From Streptomyces spinosisporus (GTDB lineage: Bacteria; Actinomycetota; Actinomycetes; Streptomycetales; Streptomycetaceae), in contig NZ_JALDAX010000003.1 in assembly GCF_022698145.1 (NCBI RefSeq), positions 186,001-250,000 on the forward strand: a DNA stretch of 64,000 nucleotides, in the 5' to 3' direction. The notes under the pieces are model-generated. The model saw only the letters and a program-made list of their open reading frames with translations. It did not search any database and was not told the origin of the DNA. Below are positions 10,106-17,554 of the stretch, piece by piece; within the stretch, counting starts at the first letter, position 1; each line of letters starts with the position of its first letter. The translations under genes were made by a program, and so were the position numbers.

Positions 10106-10125
10106 GCTCCGTGGTGCTCCGTGGT
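10106..10125 (-). repeat. 10-bp tandem repeat (GCTCCGTGGT x2, plus a partial third)
   Basis: Two exact copies of GCTCCGTGGT abut, and a partial third follows (GCTCT). They lie just past the stop of the YtxH-like gene. The unit resembles the TGTTCCTTGG array at 30561-30600, which also follows a minus-strand gene. Confidence 0.6.
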
Positions 10126-10128
10126 GCT

Positions 10129-10434
10129 CTACGTGTTGCTCGTACCCCAGTCGTCGTCCGCCGCGCCGTTGGTGCTGCGGTCGCGCAGGGAGCGCACGCG
10201 CTGGGTCACGGACTCGGGGACACGGTCGCCCACCTTGTCGCTGACCACGTGGTACGCCTTGCCGGCGAACTGGCGTCCCTGCTGGGCCGCCGACTCCGCG
10301 GTGTTGCGGACGGCAGGGTTCTGCGCGACCTGGCGAGCGGACTTCTTCAGCTGCTCGTAGCGCTCGCGCCCGGCACGAGTACCCAGGACGTAACCCAGAG
10401 CCAGTCCGACGACGAACGTGAGCTTGTAGCGCAT
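10129..10434 (-). CDS. YtxH-like small membrane-anchored protein
   Basis: This is a 101-residue protein with a single N-terminal membrane segment, MRYKLTFVVGLALGYVLGTR, followed by a charged, probably helical tail. The GLALGYVLGTRAGRERYEQL stretch is typical of YtxH-domain proteins, which are small envelope or stress-associated proteins of unclear function. I start at the ATG at 10434, immediately before the membrane helix; an upstream start at 10464 would add ten residues that look like leader. It is cut off from the tRNA genes on the other strand by a 127-base gap that carries their promoter. Confidence 0.75.
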   Translation of the reverse strand: MRYKLTFVVGLALGYVLGTRAGRERYEQLKKSARQVAQNPAVRNTAESAAQQGRQFAGKAYHVVSDKVGDRVPESVTQRVRSLRDRSTNGAADDDWGTSNT

Positions 10435-10591
10435 GACGGCCACCCTTTCCTCGTGCAGGTCCATGGCGCAGCGTCGGTGTCGGGGGAACCGATTGGCGGA
10501 GCACCCCCCTGCTTGCGCTAATGTATGTGTCGCAGCGAGCGCGCGCCCCCTGGCGAATACCCAGGTAGGTACGTTCGATGCAACGAGGCAT

Positions 10592-10664
10592 TCCTCCGTA
10601 GCTCAATTGGCAGAGCAGCCGGCTGTTAACCGGCAGGTTACTGGTTCGAGTCCAGTCGGGGGAG
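10592..10664 (+). tRNA. tRNA-Asn (anticodon GTT), copy 1
   Basis: A 73-nt cloverleaf. The acceptor stem TCCTCCG (10592-10598) pairs with CGGGGGA (10657-10663), with discriminator G at 10664. The anticodon loop CTGTTAA has GTT at 10625-10627, and the T loop is GGTTCGAGTCC. CCA is not encoded. A second, identical gene follows after five bases. Confidence 0.97.
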
Positions 10665-10669
10665 CTCGG

Positions 10670-10742
10670 TCCTCCGTAGCTCAATTGGCAGAGCAGCCGG
10701 CTGTTAACCGGCAGGTTACTGGTTCGAGTCCAGTCGGGGGAG
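10670..10742 (+). tRNA. tRNA-Asn (anticodon GTT), copy 2
   Basis: Identical over its 73 nt to the copy 78 bases upstream; the five-base spacer is CTCGG. The two form a tandem transcription unit ended by the hairpin at 10754-10776. Confidence 0.97.
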
Positions 10743-10753
10743 CACGCTGAACG

Positions 10754-10776
10754 AGGACCCCGGTGGGGTCCTTTTT
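10754..10776 (+). terminator. rho-independent terminator of the tRNA-Asn pair
   Basis: The stem AGGACCCC (10754-10761) pairs with GGGGTCCT (10765-10772) over a GGT loop, and a run of T follows to 10776. It lies 12 bases after the second tRNA-Asn. Confidence 0.92.
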
Positions 10777-10921
10777 CATGTCCGGTCCCGAACCCCGGGA
10801 ACCGCGCAGGTCACAGCGGAGTCCTGAAGGGCAGGCGAAGTCGACCATACGAAGCAGGAGATCGTATGAGCGGCTATGCTGCGGCAGACGGCGCGCACAA
10901 ATGTGCGCGACACGCCGCTAT

Positions 10922-10995
10922 GGGGCGGTAGCTCAGCCGGTTAGAGCAGCGGACTCATAATCCGTCGGCCGTGGGTTCGAGTCCCACCCGCCCCA
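10922..10995 (+). tRNA. tRNA with anticodon CAT (elongator Met, or Ile2)
   Basis: A 74-nt cloverleaf. The acceptor GGGGCGG (10922-10928) pairs with CCGCCCC (10988-10994), with discriminator A at 10995. The anticodon loop CTCATAA has CAT at 10956-10958. The 5' end can pair fully, so this is not the initiator. Whether it is elongator tRNA-Met or the lysidine-modified tRNA-Ile2 cannot be settled by eye; both share this loop. Confidence 0.93.
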
Positions 10996-11092
10996 CTCAC
11001 CCGTCCTGATACAGGAAGTTTCGACCTGCGGAAACGTCTCATCTGACGTGTGGGTGCGGGACTTTGGGCTCTTCTCGGACAGCGCGGGACTA

Positions 11093-11124
11093 CGGCCCGC
11101 CCAAACGTGGGTTCGGGCGGGCCG
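11093..11124. terminator. hairpin terminator after the LamG gene
   Basis: The perfect stem CGGCCCGCCC (11093-11102) / GGGCGGGCCG (11115-11124) has a 12-base loop. It lies 24 bases beyond the stop of the minus-strand LamG gene and between it and the tRNA on the plus strand. Confidence 0.75.
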
Positions 11125-11147
11125 CGGTCGAGGTCAGCTACCAGGGG

Positions 11148-12212
11148 TCAGCACAGGCAAGGGTCCGTGTCCCAGCCCAGGCCGAGGATGTCGTCGTCCC
11201 TGAGCGCGCCCGCGTAGGCCTGTACCTCGTCCACGTCGCCGTGCAGGTACTCGCCCCAGCCGTCGCCGACCCGGGCCCGGCCGATCTGGAGGCCGCCGTT
11301 GCTGGGCCGGCCGTCGGGGAGGGTCGTGGTCGCCTGGGCGTCGGTGTAACCGTCGAGGTAGAGCTTGATCGTGTCGGTGGCGTCGTCGTAGACCACGGCG
11401 AGGCGATGGCCCTGGCCCTCGCCGCCGTCCGCGCCCTCGATCCGGGACACCACCTTCTCGGGGGCTCCGGCCTCGTCCTTCACCGGCATCACCAGTTGCC
11501 AGGTGTGCGTGGACGGCTCGTAGCGCACCTTGAAGGCGTCGGTGTGCTCACCGGCCTGCGACAGCACGGTCATCGGGTGCGCGGGATCGGAGTCCGCGAG
11601 GCGCACGACGACGCCGAGGGTGAAGCTGTCCCCGGTGTCCACGACGGGCCCGTCGGCAGCGGCGTACCCGCTCTCGCCGTCCAGGCGCAGATGTCCCTCG
11701 CCGACGAGCGGCGGCGGTACGTAGGTGCAGTCCGGGTCGAGGTCCGGGACACAGGAATCGTCGGAGCCCCGGTAGATCGAGGCGCCCGTGCCGAGTCGCA
11801 GCGGCGCGCCGCCCGACTGCTCGGGGCTCACACCGTCCGTCGCGTTCTCCAGCGACCAGTGGCCGAGCAGCTTCGGCTTGCGGTACGCCAGTTCGGCCAC
11901 CTCGTCCGGCACCACGACCCGGTCGTGCACCTGGACGTCACCGACGTCCCCGTGCCACCGGTCCCGGTAGCCGGCGGCGCCGCGGGCGCGCCCGATCTGG
12001 AAGGCTCCGGCCGCCTCGGCGGGGGTCGCCTCGGCCGCGGTCCCGACCTCGTGGCCGTTGACGTACAGCCGGGCCTTCCCGGTCTCGGCGTCGTAGAGCC
12101 CCAGCAGATGCGTCCACTCGCCGGTCTCGGGAGCACCGCCGGACACCCGTGCGCCGCCGATCGCGAACGACCAGGCGGGCCCCGAGGACCGTGGTGGGAG
12201 TGCGTGGATCAC
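11148..12212 (-). pseudogene. LamG-domain (concanavalin-like) protein, probably a 5'-truncated remnant
   Basis: 354 codons encode two concanavalin-A-like LamG modules of the kind found in large secreted Streptomyces proteins. Module 1 has WTHLLGLYDAETGKARLYVNG and FQIGRARG. Module 2 has HLRLDGESGYAAADGPVVDT, RLAVVYDDATDTIKLYLDGY and LQIGRARVG, and the protein ends in CLC. It begins in mid-module (WSFAIGG), has no signal peptide, and its first possible start (GTG at 12212) has no ribosome site. The next gene upstream lies only 119 bases away, so the missing N-terminal part is not nearby. I infer a decayed remnant of a larger secreted LamG protein; a short intracellular protein is the less likely alternative. 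Confidence 0.65.
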
Positions 12213-12281
12213 GCAGGCGCATGAAGCTAACAGAGGGCACTGACAGCACAGGAAGGTTTTTGGGCGGGCTTCTCATGCCGG

Positions 12282-12312
12282 ACGGGCGGTCAGCCGGTGG
12301 CTGGCCGCCCGT
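12282..12312. terminator. hairpin terminator after the small secreted protein
   Basis: A 14-bp stem with one G-T wobble (ACGGGCGGTCAGCC at 12282-12295 against GGCTGGCCGCCCGT at 12299-12312) has a 3-base loop. It lies about 20 bases past the stop of the minus-strand gene above it. Confidence 0.75.
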
Positions 12313-12331
12313 GTCGTTGTCGGGGCTCGTA

Positions 12332-12625
12332 CTAGAAGGCGGTGTTGTCGCAGCCCATCTTCGAGCCGAGCTGGGAGCTCTGGGCGGCCGGGTTGCCCTC
12401 GCCGTTGACGCCGTTGCCCAGGACGCCGTCGAGCAGGCCGACCGCGCCGAGGATGTCGATGTTCAGGTCGTGGGACCTGCAGGTGGTGCTCTGCTGGACG
12501 CTGAACTGGCCGCCGCCGACGCCGCCGCCCTGGCCCGTGCCGTCGGCGTGCGCGATGCCGGCGGTCATGAGGCCGACGCTGCCGAGGGCAGCGATCAGGA
12601 CGGCGGCCTTGTGGAGCTTGTGCAT
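12332..12625 (-). CDS. small secreted protein with two cysteines, function unknown
   Basis: This 97-residue preprotein has a Sec signal peptide (MHKLHKAAVLIAALGSVGLM, then TAGIAHA, cleavage predicted after AHA). The mature part of about 70 residues is glycine-rich (GTGQGGGVGGG), then holds a hydrophobic stretch DILGAVGLLDGVLGNGV and exactly two cysteines (in TTCRS and MGCDN) that could form a disulfide. In size, signal peptide and Cys pair it recalls chaplins, but it lacks the chaplin motif, so I do not call it one. The ATG at 12625 is preceded by GGAGA at a good distance. It is flanked downstream by a strong hairpin, so it looks like a single-gene, potentially highly expressed transcript. 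Confidence 0.8.
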   Translation of the reverse strand: MHKLHKAAVLIAALGSVGLMTAGIAHADGTGQGGGVGGGQFSVQQSTTCRSHDLNIDILGAVGLLDGVLGNGVNGEGNPAAQSSQLGSKMGCDNTAF

Positions 12626-12818
12626 GTCGTCTCCGGTGGAGAGAGGGGGATGCGGTACGCGAAGGATCGACTCCTTACAGCTATGGGAGATTAGTGAGAA
12701 ACGTCCTGAATTATCCTCTGGCGCGCCGGGGTTCAGGATCTGCTCCGTCAATCATCTAGTCGTATTTCGAGCGGGGGTCGGCGCAAGTTCCCGGGCGAGA
12801 GCGGGAGTTGAGGTGGCC

Positions 12819-13307
12819 TCAGCCTGCCTCCGCGCGCAGGCCGTCGCGCAGGCGGCGCAGGTCGTCGGCGTGCCTGCCCAGGCCGTTGAGGCGCAGTCGG
12901 GCGGCTTCCGTACGGGGGTTCTGGTGGAGGGTGAAGGCCAGGTTGAGGGATTCGCGGAGCATCCAGAGGTCGTAGGCGAGCAGTCGTGCCGCTCGGGCCC
13001 GGACCTGTACGAGGTCGGGCTCGGTGAGTTCGATGTCCTGCAGCCGGGCGCGCAGCCGGTGCAATGTGATGCTCTGCTGTCCGCAGGAGCGGGCGGTCTG
13101 CCGGGAGACCGGGCCCGGTTCCCCGCACGCGGCCACCGCCGCGTCCGCCGGGGTCTGCGCCGCCACCGCCTCGTCCAGCACGGCGACCAGTGCGTGCACC
13201 TGGGCCGGGCGCGAGGGGCGGGCGGGGGCCGGGTGGTGATGGAGGCGCACGAGGGTCCGTACGGCACGGTGCCACCGGGCGGCGCCCGGGGGTGTGCGTC
13301 TGGCCAT
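12819..13307 (-). CDS. conserved-looking helical protein of unknown function
   Basis: This is a 162-residue protein with no signal peptide or membrane segment. It is rich in Ala, Arg and Leu and predicted to be almost entirely alpha-helical (for example ELTEPDLVQVRARAARLLAY and ARLRLNGLGRHADDLRRLRD). I do not recognise a family. The ATG start encodes MARRTPPGAARW. Overlapping frames on the same strand are open here but have poor codon structure. It stands alone, with 193 bases to the next gene downstream and 554 bases to the next gene on the other side. It could be regulatory or structural; nothing in the sequence decides. Confidence 0.6.
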   Translation of the reverse strand: MARRTPPGAARWHRAVRTLVRLHHHPAPARPSRPAQVHALVAVLDEAVAAQTPADAAVAACGEPGPVSRQTARSCGQQSITLHRLRARLQDIELTEPDLVQVRARAARLLAYDLWMLRESLNLAFTLHQNPRTEAARLRLNGLGRHADDLRRLRDGLRAEAG

Positions 13308-13568
13308 GGCTCCAGTGTGCGCCCGGGGGACGCGGCGGGGGCAGACGCCGGCAGACGACGGGATACGTCAGCGGGCGCCGGGTGCGCGTGGTGTGTCCGG
13401 GGTATCAGGGCCTAGGGGGCATCTCCTCCCCGGGGAGTAGTGGAGTGTGGGGCCGGTCCTGCCGGGGAGGCAGTGCGGGTGCATCCGTGGGCGCGATGTG
13501 GCGGGGCACCTCGGGGCGGAGGCTGGTGTGTGTCAGGCAGTAGGCCTTGAAGGTCCGAGGAGGGCGTC

Positions 13569-13670
13569 ATGAACCGCCAGATCCGCGTCCGTGCCAGCCG
13601 CCGGCCCGCCACGCCCCGTGACACCACCATCGACCGCAGGACACCGTCGGGACGACTGCTGCCGTACTGA
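13569..13670 (+). CDS. candidate small basic peptide (33 aa)
   Basis: The ATG is preceded by GAGGAGGG at ideal spacing and opens a 33-residue frame rich in Arg and Pro (starts MNRQIRVRASRRPAT). It lies upstream of a regulatory gene in the same direction. The ribosome site is the only real support. It could be a leader peptide, a free-standing small protein, or chance. Confidence 0.35.
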   Translation: MNRQIRVRASRRPATPRDTTIDRRTPSGRLLPY

Positions 13671-13734
13671 TGTCGTGCCGGGGCAGCCCGGACGACGGGT
13701 TACGCCGTGCCCGGCCGTGCGCGAGGGCGGCCGG

Positions 13735-13854
13735 ATGTACCGTCTCGAGTTGTCCGGCCCGGCCTTCGTCGATGTCGCGCGAGCCCACGCACTGGCGGCC
13801 GCCGCGCGGACACCCCAAGGTGGCAGGAGACGGATCCGCGGACGGTGGAGGTGA
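13735..13854 (+). CDS. candidate small ORF directly ahead of the MEDS/HATPase gene (39 aa)
   Basis: The frame starts MYRLELSGPAFVDVARAHAL. Its TGA (13852-13854) falls inside the Shine-Dalgarno sequence of the next gene, 7 bases before that start. Such an arrangement can couple translation. Its own ribosome site is weak (GAGGG about 11 bases upstream), so this is a low-confidence call. Confidence 0.25.
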   Translation: MYRLELSGPAFVDVARAHALAAAARTPQGGRRRIRGRWR

Positions 13855-13856
13855 TC
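13847..13856 (+). promoter_or_regulatory. perfect Shine-Dalgarno of the MEDS/HATPase gene
   Basis: GGAGGTGATC is a ten-base perfect match to the anti-Shine-Dalgarno, five bases before the ATG at 13862. It fixes the start and implies strong translation, unless the small ORF that ends inside it interferes. Confidence 0.85.
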
Positions 13857-13861
13857 AAGTC

Positions 13862-14812
13862 ATGAGCGTGACCGAGGCGCACAGCATCCCCGGCACCTTT
13901 GCGCACCCCGCCCTCTTCTACGGCGACGAGCAGGAGTACCTCGCCGGCACCCTCCCTTTCGTCCGTGACGCTCTCGTGGCCGGCCGGCCCGTCGCCGTGG
14001 CCGTTCCGGCGGAGAACCTCCGGCTGATCAGGGACGGACTGGGCGCGGACGCCGACGCCGTACGGTTCATGGACATGCGGGAGGTCGGGCGCAACCCCGG
14101 CCGGATCATCCCCGCGGTGCTGCGCGCCTTCGCCGACGTCCAGTCGCCGGGCACACGGGTGAGCATCATCGGCGAACCGATCTGGGCCGGCCGTACCGCC
14201 ACCGAATACCCCGCCTGCGTCCAGCACGAGGCGCTGATCAACGAGGCCTTCCGGGGCGCGGACGCGGCGATCCTGTGCCCGTACGACATCCGGCGCCTGG
14301 GCCCGCAGGTCATCACCGACGCGTACGCCACCCACCCCACCGTCGTCCGGGCGGATTCCGGCCGGCAGGAGGACAGCGCGGCCTACGCCCCCGCCGACGT
14401 CGTGGCCCGCTACAACCGGCCGCTGCCGCCCGCGCCGCCGGACGTGCCGTACTTCCGCTTCACCGAGGGGTCCCTCAGCGACACCCGGCACCTCGCCGTC
14501 GGTGAGGCGGCGCGGCTCGGCCTCATGTCTCCCCGGCGCGACGACATGGCGCTGGTCACCGCGGAGCTGATCACCAACAGCGTGGTGCACGGCGGCGGTT
14601 CGGGCTCGTTCGCGGTGTGGGGCGAGGACGGGTATGTGGTGTGCGAGGTGCGCGACCAGGGCCATCTCGCCGATCCGCTGGCCGGACGCCGTCCCGTGCC
14701 TCGGGAGCAGCGCGGCGGTCGCGGGCTCCTGATGGTCAATCTCATCGCGGACCTGGTCCGTGTGCACACCGGCCCGGCCGGCACCACGATCCGCTGCTGG
14801 TTCGCCCTCTGA
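13862..14812 (+). CDS. MEDS-domain / HATPase anti-sigma-type regulator
   Basis: This is a 316-residue cytoplasmic regulator with two parts. The N-terminal MEDS (DcmR-type sensory) domain spans about residues 10-170; it opens FAHPALFYGDEQEYLAG and includes RVSIIGEPIW and HEALINEAF. The C-terminal RsbW-like HATPase_c domain spans about residues 205-316; its N box is ELITNSVVHGG, its G1 box VRDQG and its G2 segment GGRGLLMVNLIAD. This architecture is common in Streptomyces and is thought to control sigma factors or anti-sigma antagonists through ATP-dependent phosphorylation or binding. No partner sigma factor or antagonist is adjacent. It converges on a histidine kinase gene with only seven bases between the stops. 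Confidence 0.9.
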   Translation: MSVTEAHSIPGTFAHPALFYGDEQEYLAGTLPFVRDALVAGRPVAVAVPAENLRLIRDGLGADADAVRFMDMREVGRNPGRIIPAVLRAFADVQSPGTRVSIIGEPIWAGRTATEYPACVQHEALINEAFRGADAAILCPYDIRRLGPQVITDAYATHPTVVRADSGRQEDSAAYAPADVVARYNRPLPPAPPDVPYFRFTEGSLSDTRHLAVGEAARLGLMSPRRDDMALVTAELITNSVVHGGGSGSFAVWGEDGYVVCEVRDQGHLADPLAGRRPVPREQRGGRGLLMVNLIADLVRVHTGPAGTTIRCWFAL

Positions 14813-14819
14813 GCTGCGG

Positions 14820-16286
14820 CTACAGCGGCGCCTCCCACGTCACCGTCGTCCCCGTACCCCCGTCCTCCGCCGTCCCGTCCCCCGCCCTCCCGTCGTCGCG
14901 CACCGTCAGCCGTACCCCCTCGCGGCCGTCCGGCAGCCGGGTCCTCGTGTCGACGTCGATCTCGATGCGGGAGACGTCGGGGCGTCGGGAGGCGGCGGCG
15001 AGCGCGCGGCGCAGCTCGGTGAGCAGGCGGTCCGCGACCCGGTCGGTGACGCGGCTGTCGACGGCGCCGCTGAACCGCGTGGACGGCCTGAAGCCGAGCA
15101 CCGCGGCCGCGCCGGCCGCCTCCCGGAGCACCCTGCCGCGTACGCCGGTCGGCGGCGCGGCGGGCGGCTGCTGCAGGGCGAAGATCGCGGTGCGGACCTC
15201 CTGGACGGTCGACCGCAGCTCGTCGACGGCCTGGGTGAGGATGTCCTGGACCTCGTCCTCGCCGCTGCCTCTGCGCTGGGTGGACTCCAGCATCATGCCG
15301 GTGGCGAACAGCCGTTGGACGACAAGGTCGTGCAAGTCACGGGCGATCCGGTCGCGGTCCTCGTAGACGGCGAGGCGCGCCCGGCCGGCCTGCGCGTCGG
15401 CGAGGACCAGGGCGAGCGCGGCCTGGGAGGCGAACTGGCCGGCCAGCAGCCGTTCCACGGCGGTGTACGGCCGGTCGCCGCGGCGGCGCGGCAGGGCGAG
15501 GGTGCCGATGAGGCGGCCGTCCGCCTCCAGCGGCAGCATCATGCTCGGCCCGAACCGGTGCCGCACATGCGTGGTCATCCGCGGATCGGTCGCCGAGTCG
15601 TCGATGAACACCGGTTCCCCGCCGAGGAGTTGGACGAGGACGGGGCTGCCCGGCCGGATGGTGGTGCCCACGATGTCGCCGGGGTCCTCATACGTCGACG
15701 CGGTCACGATCTCCATGCCGCCGGCCTCGGTGCGCTGCAGGATCACACCGGCCGCGGCGTCGGCGAGGATCCTGGCGCGTTCGGCGACCGTCATCAGCGC
15801 GTCGGCGGCGCTCTCGCCGGTGAGCAGGGCGGTGGTGACGGCCGCGGCGCCCTCGATCCAGCGCTCGCGCTGCCGGGCGGCCTCGTACAGCCGGGCGTTG
15901 CCGATCGCTAGGCCGGCCTGCGCGGCGAGGACGTGCAGCAGCTGCTCGTCCTCGGCGGTGAAGGGCGCGTCGTGCGGCTTCCCGGCGAGATGGAGGTCGC
16001 CGAACAGCTCGTCCTGGACGTGGATGGGCACGCGCAGGGTGCCGGGGGAGTGCGGTCCGGCTCCCGGCGGCGCGCACGGTGGGGCGGGGGTCCGTCCGGG
16101 CGAGGTCCCGGGGAGGATCTCGGTGAGTCCGTCCCGGGCCGGGTCGACGGTGCACAGGGCCGCCTGGCGGGCGCCGGTCAGTTCGGCGGCACGGTCCACG
16201 ATGTGCTGGAGGGTGGTGTGCAGATCGAGGTCGGTGCCGACGGCGAGCACCGCCTCGAACAGGGGCGGGAGCCGGGCACCGGTCAT
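14820..16286 (-). CDS. two-GAF sensor histidine kinase (DevS/DosT type) with degenerate ATPase domain
   Basis: This is a 488-residue soluble kinase. GAF 1 spans about residues 15-150, GAF 2 about 170-310, and a HisKA_3 dimerisation helix follows with the phospho-acceptor H319 in RIARDLHDLVVQRLF. This order matches the DevS/DosT/NarL-partner class. The C-terminal ATP-binding domain is unusual. Where the N box (ALTNxxxHA) is expected the sequence reads ELRRALAAASRR, and after the G1-like RDDGRAGD the usual GHGL loop is missing before the terminal TTVTWEAPL. It may therefore bind ATP poorly or signal without autokinase activity. It lies 52 bases downstream of mbl on the same strand and may be co-transcribed. 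No response regulator is adjacent. Confidence 0.85.
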   Translation of the reverse strand: MTGARLPPLFEAVLAVGTDLDLHTTLQHIVDRAAELTGARQAALCTVDPARDGLTEILPGTSPGRTPAPPCAPPGAGPHSPGTLRVPIHVQDELFGDLHLAGKPHDAPFTAEDEQLLHVLAAQAGLAIGNARLYEAARQRERWIEGAAAVTTALLTGESAADALMTVAERARILADAAAGVILQRTEAGGMEIVTASTYEDPGDIVGTTIRPGSPVLVQLLGGEPVFIDDSATDPRMTTHVRHRFGPSMMLPLEADGRLIGTLALPRRRGDRPYTAVERLLAGQFASQAALALVLADAQAGRARLAVYEDRDRIARDLHDLVVQRLFATGMMLESTQRRGSGEDEVQDILTQAVDELRSTVQEVRTAIFALQQPPAAPPTGVRGRVLREAAGAAAVLGFRPSTRFSGAVDSRVTDRVADRLLTELRRALAAASRRPDVSRIEIDVDTRTRLPDGREGVRLTVRDDGRAGDGTAEDGGTGTTVTWEAPL

Positions 16287-16338
16287 TCCGGGACCGCCAC
16301 GGGGCGCCGTGGAGCGGGTCTCACGTGGGGAGCGGGTC

Positions 16339-17376
16339 TCACTTGGAGATCGGTTCGAGCGCCAGTGGCTCGATCTTGCCCTCCAGCATGTGACCCAGGC
16401 CCTGTACGGCGCACACGTCGGGCCGTTCGGCGATGTGCACGGGCAGCTTGGTGGCCTGCCGCAGCATCTGGTCCAGGCCCGGCAGCAGCGCGCTTCCGCC
16501 CACCATGGTGATCCCGCTGTCGACGAGGTCGGCGACCAGGTCGGGCGGGCAGCCCCGCAGCACCCGTCCGATGCCGTCGAGCACGGCGGTCAGCGGGGTC
16601 TCGATCGCGTCGCGCACCGCGGCGGTGTCGACCCGCACGCTGCGGGCGAGCCCGGTGGCGACGTCGCGGCCGTGGATCTCGGTGGACTCCGGGCCCTGGC
16701 GGGTGAGGCCGTTGCCGGACAGGGCGATCTGCAGCGGTCGTACGGACTGGCTGGGGAGCATCAACTCGTGCTCGTGGCGCAGGTGTTGGACGATCGCGTG
16801 GTCGACGGCCTCACCGCCGACGGGAATGCGCTCGGCGGTGACGATCGAGCCGAGGGAGAGCACGGCGACCTGGGTGGCCGCGGCACCGCACACCATGATC
16901 ATGGTGGCCTCGGGCTGCTCCACGGGCAGTCCGCAGCCCACGGCGGCCGCGATGAGCGTGTCCACCAGCTCCACCCGGCGCGCGCCGAGCCCGACCAGGG
17001 TCTCGACGGCCGCACGCCGTGCCAGCGGGTCGGCGTCGTGCGGGACGCAGGCCGCGGCACGCAGGAACGGCTTGCGGCGCAGCGTGCGGCGCATCCTGTC
17101 GCCCAGCAGCTGGCGGAGCATGCGCTGCGCCATCTCGATGTCGACGACGGTGCCGCCGGACACCGGGCGGACGACACGGATGTAGTCGGGGGTGCGGCCC
17201 CTCATCTTCTCCGCGAACTCGCCGACGGCGATGAGGGCGCCGGTACGGGTGTTGACGGCGGCGGCGGAGGGCTGGTCGACGACGAGGCCGGCGCCCTTGA
17301 CGTAGACACGGGTCCGGGCCGCCCCCAGGTCGACGGCGAAATGGCAGCGGCGCAGCTGCTCCAGACTGGCGGTCAT
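16339..17376 (-). CDS. mbl: MreB-like actin homologue Mbl
   Basis: This is a 345-residue bacterial actin. Phosphate-1 is FAVDLGAARTRVY, the phosphate-2 region reads IMVCGAAATQVAVLSLGSIV, and the adenosine motif is ITMVGGSALLPGLDQML. The length and the divergence from true MreB (phosphate-2 lacks the DxGGGT signature) fit the Streptomyces Mbl branch, which in S. coelicolor acts with MreB in aerial hyphae and spore wall integrity; that is family knowledge, from memory. It is not followed by mreC or mreD, unlike mreB, which supports mbl over mreB. A histidine kinase gene follows on the same strand. Confidence 0.88.
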   Translation of the reverse strand: MTASLEQLRRCHFAVDLGAARTRVYVKGAGLVVDQPSAAAVNTRTGALIAVGEFAEKMRGRTPDYIRVVRPVSGGTVVDIEMAQRMLRQLLGDRMRRTLRRKPFLRAAACVPHDADPLARRAAVETLVGLGARRVELVDTLIAAAVGCGLPVEQPEATMIMVCGAAATQVAVLSLGSIVTAERIPVGGEAVDHAIVQHLRHEHELMLPSQSVRPLQIALSGNGLTRQGPESTEIHGRDVATGLARSVRVDTAAVRDAIETPLTAVLDGIGRVLRGCPPDLVADLVDSGITMVGGSALLPGLDQMLRQATKLPVHIAERPDVCAVQGLGHMLEGKIEPLALEPISK

Positions 17377-17554
17377 ACAGGGTCCTCCCGAGAGCGCAGA
17401 CCGTGGAGGGGCCGCCGGGTGGCGTGCCTTATAGGCATCGTGGGGGTGCGGGGGTGGGGTGCGCCTTTTTTGGGGGGCCGGGTGGGGGTGCCGCTGAATG
17501 GGGGGTTTTGTCCCTTATATCTGAAGTAATGGCGGAATAAAGTCGGGTCAGGGC

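Larger units (their letters stand above)
13308..13861. other. long intergenic region with two candidate small ORFs
   Basis: 554 bases lie between the helical unknown (minus strand) and the MEDS/HATPase gene (plus strand). They contain the perfect palindrome CTCCCCGGGGAG at 13426-13437, a candidate 33-codon ORF at 13569-13670 with a strong ribosome site, and a candidate 39-codon ORF at 13735-13854. The promoter of the anti-sigma-type gene should also be here; I could not identify it with confidence. Confidence 0.6.

Noticed and set aside
10592..10742. Tandem identical tRNA-Asn units as a sign of phage integration
   Set aside because: Both copies are complete tRNAs five bases apart with a shared terminator. 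This is an ordinary tandem tRNA operon.
10970..11115. Possible att site: CGTGGGTTCG in the tRNA recurs near 11107
   Set aside because: Only about ten bases are shared, the second copy lies in a terminator loop, and no integrase or element is present between or beside them.
12332..12625. Chaplin or rodlin identity for the small secreted protein
   Set aside because: The size and signal peptide fit, but the chaplin motif is absent and the mature sequence does not resemble rodlins.
13395..13410. GGGTAT near 13400 as a sigma-B type -10 box
   Set aside because: No matching -35 (GTTT-like) lies 14-16 bases upstream, so the promoter call would rest on six bases only.
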